DNA of 64,000 nt, from the NCBI RefSeq assembly GCF_001612845.1, contig NZ_BDBF01000038.1:22106-86105 (forward strand), read 5' to 3'. Numbering within the stretch: position 1 is the first letter of the stretch; each line of letters begins with the position of its first letter. The stretch comes from Nocardia elegans NBRC 108235 (lineage in GTDB: Bacteria > Actinomycetota > Actinomycetes > Mycobacteriales > Mycobacteriaceae). The notes beneath the pieces were generated by a model. It saw only the letters and a list, made by a program, of their open reading frames with translations, was not told the origin of the DNA and ran no database searches. The position numbers and the translations under genes are program-made. This document shows, one piece after another, positions 1-8,472 of the stretch.

Positions 1-58
1 TCTGCTCAGTCACGGCGCCACTCTAACCGGCGCTGCCACAGGATTCCGAACCGAGCCC

Positions 59-496
59 TCAGGACGAGCCCTGCATCCGCTGGCTGGGCAGTAAACCCTG
101 GTCCATGCGGCGTTTGACGTCGGAGCGCAGGACCAGAATGAACACCCACACGGCCGCGAACACGACGCCGATGATGCCGATCGACAGATGGATGAATCCG
201 CCGGCCAGCACCAGCACCTGCAGGCCGAGATTGAACGGCACGGCCCACGAGCGGCGCTGCATTCCGGAGCCGACGAACATCAATAGGGCCAGGCCGACCA
301 GGTAGGTCACCGACCACCAGCTCAGTCCGCCGCCGACGGCCCCGACCACCGGCAGTGCCAGCAGCACGGTGATGGCCTCGAGTACCAGCGCACCGGCCAT
401 CACACCGCGGAAACCCTTCCACGGGTCGGTCGCGGGCGCGGGTACACCCGGCTTCGGTGCGCCGGCCTCGCCGCGCACATCGTCCTCGCTACCCAC
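59..496 (-). CDS. DUF4233 integral membrane protein
   Basis: A 145-residue membrane protein of unknown function. After a charged, Pro/Ala-rich N-terminus of about 30 residues it has roughly four hydrophobic segments and ends in a basic tail, which fits DUF4233, a family usually found immediately downstream of folC in mycobacteria (Rv2446c in M. tuberculosis). The start is GTG at 496, because GGAGGAGG lies seven bases upstream; an ATG further upstream, at 562, would run the protein into the 58-bp repeat. It lies downstream of folC on the same strand, separated by 189 bp that the repeat pair largely fills. The function is unknown; only family and context are supported. Confidence 0.8.
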   Translation of the reverse strand: MGSEDDVRGEAGAPKPGVPAPATDPWKGFRGVMAGALVLEAITVLLALPVVGAVGGGLSWWSVTYLVGLALLMFVGSGMQRRSWAVPFNLGLQVLVLAGGFIHLSIGIIGVVFAAVWVFILVLRSDVKRRMDQGLLPSQRMQGSS

Positions 497-561
497 GTTG
501 CCTCCTCCGCGCCGCACCGCCGATGCCCTCGACACCAGCTTCCCACTGCACCCTGCATCCA

Positions 562-619
562 CGTTCCGCCGGGCCTGCGTGGTGACGCGAGCTGCCGCCT
601 CCGGCCCACCGCTTCACGC
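562..619. repeat. 58-bp direct repeat, copy 1
   Basis: This 58-bp segment is identical to 634-691, giving a 72-bp period with a 14-bp spacer. On the minus strand it begins with the tail of folC (GCGTGAAGCGG) and contains GCGT-CACC-ACGC and an outer GGGCC/GGCCC pairing, so the transcript could fold. It sits between folC and the DUF4233 gene. A diverged third copy occurs at 27232-27286, so this looks like a dispersed intergenic repeat rather than a local duplication. Confidence 0.9.
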
Positions 620-633
620 TGTATCCGATGCCG

Positions 634-691
634 CGTTCCGCCGGGCCTGCGTGGTGACGCGAGCTGCCGCCTCCGGCCCACCGCTTCACGC
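634..691. repeat. 58-bp direct repeat, copy 2 (overlaps folC stop)
   Basis: Second exact copy of the 58-bp unit. Its right end runs into folC: the stop codon (686-688 on the plus strand) and the last alanine codon lie inside the repeat. That suggests the element inserted at, or is anchored to, the 3' end of folC. Confidence 0.9.
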
Positions 692-2164
692 GGGGTCCTT
701 CCCGAACAGCGAGCGCGCCGTACCCGCGGTGACCACCGAGCCGGTGACCACGATGCCCGCGCCGGATACCGGTTCGCCGGCATCGCCCGCTTCCTCGGCG
801 ATGGCGATCGCGGTTTCCACCGCATCGGCGAGACTGTTCGCGGTGACGACTCGCTCATCACCGAAACGCTGGACGGCCAGATCGGCGAGTTCGTCGACGC
901 CGAGCGCCCGCGGTGATCCGTTGGTGGTGACAACGATCTCGTCCAGCACCGGCTCCAGCGCGGCGAGAATGCCGGCCGCATCCTTGTCCGAGAGCACCGC
1001 GACCACGCCCACCAACTTACGGAAGTCGAATTCCTCGGTGAGGGTCGCGGCCAGCGCCCGCGCACCGGCGGGATTGTGCGCGGCGTCGATGAAGATGGTC
1101 GGCGCGCTGCGCATCCGTTCCATCCGGCCCGGACTGGCCGCCGCCGCGAATCCGGCGCGCACCGCGTCGATGTCGAGTTGTTTCTGCGCGCCGGCGCCGA
1201 AGAACGCCTCGACCGCGGCGAGCGCCAGCGCCGCGTTGTGCGCCTGGTGTTCGCCGTGCAGCGGCAGGAAGATCTCGTCGTAGACGCCACCGAGCCCCTG
1301 GATCTCCAGTACCTGACCACCGATCGCGACGCGGCGCGACAGCACCCGGAACTCGGACCCGGCCCGGGCCACCGCGGCATCGGCCTCCACCGCGCGCCGC
1401 AGCAGCACCTCCATCGCCTCGGGATCCTGTTCGGCGATGATGGCGACGGTGTCGCGCGGAACCAGCAGATCCTGCGGCGACTTCTTGATGATCCCGGCCT
1501 TCTCACCGGCGATCGAGGCCAGATCCGGCCCCAGATAATCGGTGTGGTCCAGGCCGATCGGCGTGATCACCGCGACCTGCCCGTCGATGACGTTGGTCGC
1601 GTCCCAGGTGCCGCCCATCCCGGTCTCGACGACCGCGACATCGACCGGCGCCTCGGCGAACGCCGCGTACGCCATCGCGACGAGGACCTCGAATTTGCTC
1701 ATCCGCGGTCCCGGTCCGTCGCCGAGGGCGCCGTCGGTCGATCGCGCGTCGATCATCTCGACGTAGGGCAGCAGTTCCCGATAGATCTCGACGTAGCGGG
1801 CCGGGCTGATCGGCGCGTTGTCGATGGCGATCCGTTCGGTCGCCAGTTGCAGATGCGGGCTGGTGAACCGCCCGGTGCGCCGGTGCAGCGCGGTGAGCAG
1901 CGCGTCGACCATCCGGGTGACCGAGGTCTTGCCGTTGGTGCCCGCGATGTGGATGGCGGGATAGCTCTGCTGCGGGGAGCCGAGCAGGTCCATCAGCGTC
2001 GCGATCCGGGTCAGCGACGGCTCGATCTTGGTTTCACCCCAGCGCTGGTCGAGTTCGGCCTCGACCAGCGCCATTTCGGCGAGGTCCACCGGCGAGGGAC
2101 CGGTGCGCAGCCGGTCCGCACCGCCGGCGAGCGGTTCGCGGTCGAATCCTTCGCCGCCGCTCAC
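686..2164 (-). CDS. folC: bifunctional folylpolyglutamate synthase / dihydrofolate synthase
   Basis: FolC adds glutamate to dihydropteroate and to reduced folates using ATP, in the cytosol. The 492-residue product has the P-loop GTNGKTS at residues 75-81, the Mur-ligase motif GEKAGIIK, a HGEHQAHNA segment and the DAAHNPAG motif near the C-terminal domain. Its length is close to the roughly 487 residues of the mycobacterial enzyme. The start chosen is GTG at 2164, which overlaps the valS stop as GTGA and implies translational coupling; a second GTG about 25 codons later is possible. The reading frame stays open far upstream inside valS, but that stretch is a shadow. The stop codon lies within the 58-bp repeat. 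Confidence 0.95.
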   Translation of the reverse strand: MSGGEGFDREPLAGGADRLRTGPSPVDLAEMALVEAELDQRWGETKIEPSLTRIATLMDLLGSPQQSYPAIHIAGTNGKTSVTRMVDALLTALHRRTGRFTSPHLQLATERIAIDNAPISPARYVEIYRELLPYVEMIDARSTDGALGDGPGPRMSKFEVLVAMAYAAFAEAPVDVAVVETGMGGTWDATNVIDGQVAVITPIGLDHTDYLGPDLASIAGEKAGIIKKSPQDLLVPRDTVAIIAEQDPEAMEVLLRRAVEADAAVARAGSEFRVLSRRVAIGGQVLEIQGLGGVYDEIFLPLHGEHQAHNAALALAAVEAFFGAGAQKQLDIDAVRAGFAAAASPGRMERMRSAPTIFIDAAHNPAGARALAATLTEEFDFRKLVGVVAVLSDKDAAGILAALEPVLDEIVVTTNGSPRALGVDELADLAVQRFGDERVVTANSLADAVETAIAIAEEAGDAGEPVSGAGIVVTGSVVTAGTARSLFGKDPA

Positions 2165-4863
2165 TTCTTCGCCGCCGGCTCCGTGATCTGCGCCAGCCGC
2201 GCCCCGATCCGGGTCACCTCGGATTCGGCGACCTCGCGGCGGGTGCGGATCTTGGCGACCACCTCGTCGGGCGCCTTGGCCAGGAAGGCCTCGTTGCCGA
2301 GTTTGGCGCTGGTGGCGGCGAGGTCCTTCTGCGCGGCCGCGAGATCCTTCTCCAGCCGGCGGCGTTCGGCGTCGAGGTCGACCGAGCCGGAGGTGTCCAG
2401 TTCGACGGTGACGGTGGCGCCGGACAGGCGCACCTCCACGGCGGCGGTCGCGGAGAAGTCGGCGTCCGGAGCGGTGAGCCGGGCCAGGCTGGCGATCTCC
2501 GCGTGCAGCCCGGTGAGGTCGGCGGTATCGATGCCGATCAGTTTCGCGGCGACCTTCTGCTTGTCGGTCAGGCCCTGATCGCTGCGGAACCGGCGGATCT
2601 CGGTGACGAGCTTCTGCAGATCCGCGATGCGCTGCGCCGCAACGGTATCGGTGGCGACCCCGGAGGACTGCGGCCACGCGGCGATCACCAGCGAGTCGTC
2701 ATCGCCGGCCTCGGTGAGGGCCTGCCACAGCGTTTCGGTGACGAACGGGATGGCCGGGTGCAGCAGGCGCAGCACCGAATCCAGCACGTTGCCGAGAACG
2801 ATGCGCGTGCTCGCGGCTCGCTCCTCCGACTCGGCGAACTGCACCTTGGCCAATTCCAGGTACCAGTCACACAGTTCGTCCCAGGCGAAGTGGTACAGCG
2901 CCTCACAGGCCTTGCCGAATTCGTAGCGGTCGAAGGCCGCGTCCACCTCGGCGCGCACCTCGTCCAGCCGGTCGAGGATCCACCGATCGGTGTCGGTGAG
3001 GGTGGCGCGTTCGGGCAGTTCGCCCGGCGCGGCCCCGTTCATGAGCGCGAACTTGCTGGCGTTGAACAGCTTCGTGATGAAATTGCGCGAAGCCTGCACG
3101 TGCGGCGGACCGACCGACAGGTCGCTGCCCGGCTGGGCGCCCCGGGCCAGGGTGAAACGTGTTGCGTCCGCTCCGAACTCGTCGATCCACACCAGCGGGT
3201 CGACACCGATGCCCTTGGACTTGGAGTATTTGCGGCCGAATTCGTCGCGGATGAGGCCGTGCAGGAAGACGTCGTCGAACGGAACCTGTTGCCGCCCGGA
3301 GTCCTTACCGGCGGCGATGACCGGATCGTCGGAGACGAACATGCCGAACATCATCATCCGGGCCACCCAGAAGAACAGGATGTCGTAGCCGGTGACCAGC
3401 ACACTGGTGGGATAGAACTTCGCCAGTTCCGGGGTGGCGTCCGGCCAGCCCATCGTGGAGAAGGGCCACAGGCCGGAGGAGAACCAGGTGTCGAGGACAT
3501 CCGGGTCCTGCACCCAGCCCTCGGGCGCCTGCTCGTCGGGGCCGACACACGCGATCTCGCCCTCGGGGCCGTACCAGATCGGGATGCGGTGGCCCCACCA
3601 CAGCTGCCGCGAGATGCACCAGTCGTGCATGTTGTCGACCCATTCGAACCAGCGCGGTTCCTGGCTCGCCGGGTAGATCTTCACCGCGCCGTTGCGTACG
3701 GCGTCACCGGCCGCCTTGGCCAGCGATTCGACCTTCACCCACCACTGCATCGACAGGCGCGGTTCGATCGGTTCGCCGGAGCGCTCGGAGTGTCCGACGC
3801 TGTGCACGTACGGACGCTTCTCAGCGACGATGCGTCCTTCGTCGGCCAGCCGCTCGCGAATCTTGACGCGCGCCTCGAACCGGTCCATCCCGTCGAATTC
3901 GGTTCCGGTGTCGGCGATCTTGCCGGTCTTGTCCATGATGGTCGGCATCGGCAGGTTGTGCCGCAGGCCGATCTCGAAGTCGTTGGGGTCGTGCGCGGGG
4001 GTGATCTTCACTGCGCCGGAGCCGAATTCGGGGTCGACGTAGTCGTCGGCGACGATCGGGATCTGGCGACCGGTGATCGGGTGGTAGACGGTGGTGCCGA
4101 TCAGCGCCCGGTATCGCTCGTCGTCCGGATGCACCGCGACCGCGGTATCGCCGAGCATGGTCTCCACCCGGGTGGTGGCCACGATGACGTGCGGTTCGTC
4201 GTCGTTCAGCGAGCCGTAGCGCAGCGAGACGAGCTCGCCCTCGACGTCCTCGTATTTCACCTCGACGTCGGAGATGGCGGTCTCGAGCGAGGGCGACCAG
4301 TTCACCAGGCGCTCGGCCCGGTAGATCAGCCCGGCGTCGTAGAGGCGCTTGAAGATGGTCTGCACCGCGCGGGACAGGCCGTCGTCCATGGTGAAGCGGT
4401 CGCGGCTCCAGTCGATGCCGTCGCCGAGGCGGCGCATCTGGCCCTGGATGGCGCCGCCGGATTCGCGCTTCCAATCCCAGACCTTGTCGACGAACAGTTC
4501 GCGGCCGAAGTCTTCCTTGGTCTTGCCGTCGACGGCGAGCTGCTTCTCGACCACGGTCTGGGTGGCGATACCGGCGTGGTCCATACCGGGCAGCCACAGC
4601 ACCTCGTAGCCCTGCATCCGCTTGCGGCGGGTGAGCAGGTCCATCAGGGTGTGGTCGAAGGCGTGGCCCATGTGCAGGTTGCCGGTGACGTTCGGCGGCG
4701 GCAGCACGATCGAATAGGGCGGCTTGTCGCTCGCCGGGTCGGCGGTGAAGTAACCGGCCGCTACCCAGCGCTCGTACAGGTCGGCCTCTACATCGCTGGG
4801 GTTCCAGCTCTTGGGGAGGGCGTCGGCACGATTTCGCGAGTTATCAGGGGCTGCGCTGGTCAC
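2161..4863 (-). CDS. valS: valine--tRNA ligase
   Basis: ValRS charges tRNA-Val in the cytosol. The 900-residue protein has the class I HIGH signature as HMGH at residues 64-67, the editing domain in the middle (ATTRVETMLGDTAVAVHP region), the tRNA anticodon-binding domain, and a C-terminal coiled-coil arm over roughly the last 75 residues. The catalytic KMSKS loop reads KYSKS, with Tyr546 replacing Met, and the following residues are KGIGVDPL rather than the usual KGNxxDPL. The length is normal and no frameshift is visible, so the gene should be functional. It is transcribed into folC through a 4-bp overlap. A terminator at 4933-4975 isolates it from the upstream lipid kinase gene. Confidence 0.97.
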   Translation of the reverse strand: MTSAAPDNSRNRADALPKSWNPSDVEADLYERWVAAGYFTADPASDKPPYSIVLPPPNVTGNLHMGHAFDHTLMDLLTRRKRMQGYEVLWLPGMDHAGIATQTVVEKQLAVDGKTKEDFGRELFVDKVWDWKRESGGAIQGQMRRLGDGIDWSRDRFTMDDGLSRAVQTIFKRLYDAGLIYRAERLVNWSPSLETAISDVEVKYEDVEGELVSLRYGSLNDDEPHVIVATTRVETMLGDTAVAVHPDDERYRALIGTTVYHPITGRQIPIVADDYVDPEFGSGAVKITPAHDPNDFEIGLRHNLPMPTIMDKTGKIADTGTEFDGMDRFEARVKIRERLADEGRIVAEKRPYVHSVGHSERSGEPIEPRLSMQWWVKVESLAKAAGDAVRNGAVKIYPASQEPRWFEWVDNMHDWCISRQLWWGHRIPIWYGPEGEIACVGPDEQAPEGWVQDPDVLDTWFSSGLWPFSTMGWPDATPELAKFYPTSVLVTGYDILFFWVARMMMFGMFVSDDPVIAAGKDSGRQQVPFDDVFLHGLIRDEFGRKYSKSKGIGVDPLVWIDEFGADATRFTLARGAQPGSDLSVGPPHVQASRNFITKLFNASKFALMNGAAPGELPERATLTDTDRWILDRLDEVRAEVDAAFDRYEFGKACEALYHFAWDELCDWYLELAKVQFAESEERAASTRIVLGNVLDSVLRLLHPAIPFVTETLWQALTEAGDDDSLVIAAWPQSSGVATDTVAAQRIADLQKLVTEIRRFRSDQGLTDKQKVAAKLIGIDTADLTGLHAEIASLARLTAPDADFSATAAVEVRLSGATVTVELDTSGSVDLDAERRRLEKDLAAAQKDLAATSAKLGNEAFLAKAPDEVVAKIRTRREVAESEVTRIGARLAQITEPAAKK

Positions 4864-4932
4864 CGTGCGATTCTACGGAGTTGAGCAGGAGCACTCGACA
4901 GGGCCCTGCACACGGCACCGGAGAAAGATATA

Positions 4933-4975
4933 GGGCGGGGGTTTCGGCGGATGAGGGACACCGAAACCCCCGCCC
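4933..4975 (-). terminator. rho-independent terminator after the lipid kinase gene
   Basis: A perfect 15-bp stem (4933-4947 with 4961-4975) encloses a 13-nt loop. On the minus strand it is followed by TATATCTTTCTC, a T-rich tail. It lies about 160 bp beyond the lipid kinase stop and ahead of valS, so it most likely ends the AgpS-kinase transcript. Confidence 0.8.
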
Positions 4976-5135
4976 ACGTCTTCGAGACTACCGCCCGGAT
5001 CGGCGCAATACACCAATCCATATGCAATTCTCAGCTTTTGCCCGAATCCGTTGTGCAGGTGCGGGTTTGCCACTCAGCATGCTCGCAGATTCGCCGCCGA
5101 GATGCGGAGGCCGCGCCCCGCCTGCGCGCGGCGGG

Positions 5136-6107
5136 TCACGGCACGAGTATCGCCAGCGCTCCGGGTTCGGCGCGGAAGGTAGCTGGTAGCAGTCCCGCCG
5201 GGTCGCCGTCGGCGGTCGCCGGTACCGCGGCGGTGAGGGTGATGGTCCGGGCCCGATAGTGCCCGACCGCCGGATGATCGACGCGCTTGCCGGCGGCCAG
5301 CGCCGGGAGCAGCCGGACCATCTGCAGCCGCGACATGTCGCCGACCACGGTCAGGTCGAGCAGGCCGTCGTCGACGATCGCGTCGGGGCAGATGAGCATG
5401 CCCCCGCCGTAGGTCCGGGTGTTGCCGACCGCCACCATCACGGCCTCGGTCTCGAAGACGCGATCACCGGCCGAACCCGGCTCGCCGGACAATTCGATGC
5501 GGTAGGGCACCCCGAGTTGCCCGAGCAGTTCCGGCACGGCGGCGAAGGAGTACCGCAGCGAGCCCTTCGGCCGGCGCATGCTGTTGGCGCGCAACGTCAC
5601 TCGCGCGTCGAAGCCGGTGCCGGCGACGGTGGCGAATCGCATGGGCCGATGCGCGACCGCGGGTTCGATGCCGGCCGCCCACCCCTGGGCGTGCTCGGGG
5701 TCGGGCCGGGATTCGATCGCGCCGAGGTCGATGGTGCGCACGGAACCGCCGAGCACGATATCGGCCGCGGCGCGCGGATCGTCGTCGGGCACCCCCAGCT
5801 CCCGGGCCAGGTCGTTCCCGGTCCCACCGGGCAGCAGCCCCAGCGGCACCCCGGTCGAGGCGATGGCCTGCAGCGTGACGCAGACCAGTCCGTCACCGCC
5901 CGCGCAGACGACGGCGTCGGGACACTCTGGTCCCCGCACCGAATCCCGGAGCAGGCGAACGGTTTCCGCGGCGTCGGCACCGCGGATCTCGCGCACCCGC
6001 ACACCGCGTTCGGCGAAGCGGGCGGCGGCCGCGGCGGCCGCGGCCAGTCCCCGGCCGTGGCCGGAATGCGGGTTGGTCACCAGCGCGACCGATCGGATGG
6101 CGGTCAT
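5136..6107 (-). CDS. diacylglycerol kinase-family lipid kinase
   Basis: A 323-residue member of the DAGK catalytic family (DgkB/YegS-like), which phosphorylates lipid hydroxyls with ATP at the membrane. The N-terminal NPHSGHGR motif (about residues 12-19), the nucleotide-binding GGDGL (a variant of GGDGT) and GGTGNDLAR are all present, followed by the C-terminal beta-sandwich domain. The start at 6107 overlaps the stop of the upstream agpS gene as ATGA, so the two are translationally coupled. The exact lipid substrate cannot be read from the sequence. Association with agpS and glpD suggests glycerolipid or ether-lipid metabolism. Confidence 0.88.
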   Translation of the reverse strand: MTAIRSVALVTNPHSGHGRGLAAAAAAAARFAERGVRVREIRGADAAETVRLLRDSVRGPECPDAVVCAGGDGLVCVTLQAIASTGVPLGLLPGGTGNDLARELGVPDDDPRAAADIVLGGSVRTIDLGAIESRPDPEHAQGWAAGIEPAVAHRPMRFATVAGTGFDARVTLRANSMRRPKGSLRYSFAAVPELLGQLGVPYRIELSGEPGSAGDRVFETEAVMVAVGNTRTYGGGMLICPDAIVDDGLLDLTVVGDMSRLQMVRLLPALAAGKRVDHPAVGHYRARTITLTAAVPATADGDPAGLLPATFRAEPGALAILVP

Positions 6108-7681
6108 GGAATCAGCTTGCCCGGGTTGAGGATTCCCGCCGGGTCGACGGCATCCTTGACCGCGCGCAGGATGCGCGCGCCGAGGTCGCCGATCTCGGCC
6201 GACATCCACGGCCGGTGGTCGGCGCCGACGGCGTGGTGGTGGGTGATGGTGCCACCGTTTCCGGCGATGGCGTCACCGACGGCGCGTTTGGCCTGCGCCC
6301 ACTGCGCCAGCGGATCGTCGGCCTGTTTGGCGACGACGGTGAAATACAGCGAGGCGCCGGTCGGGTAGGTATGCGAGATATGACACATCACCAGCGCGGG
6401 AGTGCCCTGCTCTCCGAGCGATTCGGTGAGTGCGGTGGTGACCGCCGCCTTGAGCCGCTCGACATTCGACCAACTGGTCGCCGTTTCGAGCGTTTCGCAC
6501 AGCACGCCGATGTCGAGCAGCGCATCGCGCAGATACGGCGCGGCGAAACGGCCGTGTTCCCATTCCCGCGCCGGCTGCTCACCGAGTGCGGTGCCGCCGG
6601 CCGCGGCGAGCAGTGCCGAGGCCTCGGCACTCCGCGCGGCCACATGGGCCGCGGTGCCCTCGAACGTGGTGACGGCCAGGCAGCCACCGACCGACGCCCC
6701 GCCGATATCACCGGAACGGGCCAGATTGAGCCCGGTCTCGGCCTCGTCGGACAACCGCAGCACGGTCGGCGCCGCGCCGTTCTGTACCACGGTGCGCAGC
6801 GCGGCGGCGCCGGTGACGAAGTCCGGGAACGACCACGCCTGATACGCGGTGGTCTCCGGAATCGGATGCACCCGCAGCGTCACCTCGGTGATGACGCCGA
6901 GCGTGCCCTCGGATCCGGCGAACAACTCGCGCAGATCGGGTCCGGCGGCCGAGGCTGGTGCGCGGCCGAGATCGACTGTGCCCGTGGGTGTTGCGACCTT
7001 CAGGCGCATGATCATGTCGTCGAAGCGGCCGTAGCCGGCCGAGGCCTGGCCCGAGGATCGGGTGGCCGCGAAGCCGCCGATGCTCGCGTATTCGAAGCTC
7101 TGCGGGAAATGCCCGAGCGACAGGCCGTGGCCGGCGAGCAGTTTCTCCGCCTGCGGCCCGGTCAGCCCGGCCCCCAGGGTCGCGGTGCCGCTCACCGGGT
7201 CGACGTCGGACAGTCCGTCGAGGCGCCGCAGATCCAGGGCGATCACGGTGGCGAAGCGACCCCGCGCGGGTTCCACCCCGCCCACCACACTGGTGCCGCC
7301 GCCGAAGGGGACGACCGCGACGGCCTGTTCGGCGCAGTAGGCCAGAACGGCCAGCACCTGGTCGTGGTCGGCGGGAAAGACGACGGCGTCGGGTGCGTCC
7401 TGCGGCTCTTCGGCGCGCCGGCGCAGCAGGTCGGGGGTGCTCTTGCCGCCCGCGTGCAACAACCGGTCGCGGTGGCCGGTCGACACTTGGTCCGCACCGA
7501 CCACCGCCGACAGCCCCGCTCGATGCGCGGCCGTCAAGCCGGATTCCCGCAGCGGCACGTCGCCCTCATCACGACGGGCCACCGGGTCCCCGGACACTCC
7601 GAACACCTGCGCCACCAGGGTCCGGATCCGGTCCGGAAGCGGCGCATGCGCCGAGGCGATGCCCCAGGCATCCCAGACCAT
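6104..7681 (-). CDS. agpS: FAD-dependent alkyldihydroxyacetonephosphate synthase-like oxidase (AgpS family)
   Basis: A 525-residue VAO/PCMH-type flavoprotein that closely resembles M. tuberculosis AgpS (Rv3107c, from memory). The FAD-binding PFGGGTSVVGG lies at residues 125-135, ATRSSGQ and SEGTLGVITEV follow, and the C-terminal HHH triplet typical of alkyl-DHAP synthases is at residues 481-483. The family swaps the acyl chain of acyl-DHAP for a fatty alcohol; whether the bacterial protein does this is unproven. An upstream ATG at 7759 would add 26 residues, but it lies inside the promoter/operator region, so 7681, which matches the mycobacterial N-terminus, is preferred. It is divergent from the TetR gene and overlaps the lipid kinase gene downstream by 4 bp. 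Confidence 0.85.
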   Translation of the reverse strand: MVWDAWGIASAHAPLPDRIRTLVAQVFGVSGDPVARRDEGDVPLRESGLTAAHRAGLSAVVGADQVSTGHRDRLLHAGGKSTPDLLRRRAEEPQDAPDAVVFPADHDQVLAVLAYCAEQAVAVVPFGGGTSVVGGVEPARGRFATVIALDLRRLDGLSDVDPVSGTATLGAGLTGPQAEKLLAGHGLSLGHFPQSFEYASIGGFAATRSSGQASAGYGRFDDMIMRLKVATPTGTVDLGRAPASAAGPDLRELFAGSEGTLGVITEVTLRVHPIPETTAYQAWSFPDFVTGAAALRTVVQNGAAPTVLRLSDEAETGLNLARSGDIGGASVGGCLAVTTFEGTAAHVAARSAEASALLAAAGGTALGEQPAREWEHGRFAAPYLRDALLDIGVLCETLETATSWSNVERLKAAVTTALTESLGEQGTPALVMCHISHTYPTGASLYFTVVAKQADDPLAQWAQAKRAVGDAIAGNGGTITHHHAVGADHRPWMSAEIGDLGARILRAVKDAVDPAGILNPGKLIP

Positions 7682-7764
7682 ACTCGGGCGATCGGACGAC
7701 TCGCCCGGCGTCGAGTTTTCCGGTTGTACTGCCGATGTGTCCTGTCGCGTGTCGACCATGCGTT

Positions 7765-7783
7765 ACAGTCTGACATAGACTGT
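7765..7783. promoter_or_regulatory. palindromic operator between agpS and the TetR gene
   Basis: The sequence ACAGTCT-N5-AGACTGT is a perfect inverted repeat with 7-bp arms. It lies between the divergent agpS and tetR starts. TTGACA (7781-7786 on the minus strand) overlaps its edge and could be the agpS -35 box. Binding of the adjacent TetR protein here is an inference from position and symmetry. Confidence 0.7.
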
Positions 7784-7840
7784 CAAGCAGTAACGAACAT
7801 GAACGTAATTGACGAATACGGATCGATTGGTGAGTTGTTG

Positions 7841-8446
7841 ATGGAGCCCAACGAATCCCCCGGCCCCGACGGCGAAGTGCCGGCCATCGACCTGGCGATC
7901 CTGGAGGCGGGACGCGCCTGTGTCGAGGAATTCGGCGTACGCCGGACCACGCTGAGTGAAGTCGCCCGGCGCGCCGGCGTCAGTCGCCCGACGGTGTACC
8001 GGCGCTGGCCCGACACCCGGTCGCTGATCGCCGAGCTGCTGGTCCGGGAGCTCAGCGAGATCGTGGCGGCGAGCATTCCCACCGAAGGCCCGGCCCGCGC
8101 GCGCCTGGTGGAGGGCATCGTCTCGGGCGCGGCCGAGATCCGCTCGAACCCGTTGTTCGCCAAGATCTTCCGCATCGACACCGATCTGATGCTGACCTAC
8201 GTGTTCGGCCGGCTCGGCCGCAACCAGCGGCAATTGATCCAGGTGTTCTCGACCGCTGTGCGCGAGGGACAACGCGACGGTTCCATCCGCGCCGGCGATC
8301 CCGACCACCTGGCCACCATGCTGCTGCTGATCGGCCAGTCCACCGTGCAGTCGGCGAGCACGGTCAGCCATCTGCTCGACGACGCCGGGCTCGATGTCGA
8401 GCTCGCCCGCGTCGTCGACCGTTACCTGCGTCCCGATACCGACTAG
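7841..8446 (+). CDS. TetR-family transcriptional regulator
   Basis: A 201-residue one-domain repressor. The helix-turn-helix lies at residues 36-57 (TTLSEVARRAGVSRPTVYRRW), followed by a helical ligand-binding domain with no recognisable effector specificity. The start at 7841 has GGTGAG five bases upstream. An ATG at 7799 would add 14 residues but has no ribosome-binding site. The gene is divergent from agpS across the 7765-7783 palindrome and is followed after 26 bp by glpD on the same strand. It therefore probably controls both its own operon with glpD and the agpS-kinase operon. The ligand is unknown; a fatty alcohol or acyl-CoA is a guess. Confidence 0.9.
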   Translation: MEPNESPGPDGEVPAIDLAILEAGRACVEEFGVRRTTLSEVARRAGVSRPTVYRRWPDTRSLIAELLVRELSEIVAASIPTEGPARARLVEGIVSGAAEIRSNPLFAKIFRIDTDLMLTYVFGRLGRNQRQLIQVFSTAVREGQRDGSIRAGDPDHLATMLLLIGQSTVQSASTVSHLLDDAGLDVELARVVDRYLRPDTD

Positions 8447-8472
8447 TCCGAAAACAGAGAGCGAGACAGCGC

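Noticed and set aside
562..691. CRISPR array
   Set aside because: Only two long units with a 14-bp spacer and no cas genes; the pattern is a repeat pair, not an array.
4864..5135. T-box leader before valS
   Set aside because: The only strong structure is the 15-bp hairpin, better explained as a terminator of the upstream transcript; no T-box sequence or specifier loop is visible.
6215..7798. Plus-strand open frame that would extend the TetR protein by over 500 residues
   Set aside because: It is antisense to agpS and has no family similarity; the TetR domain begins after 7841.
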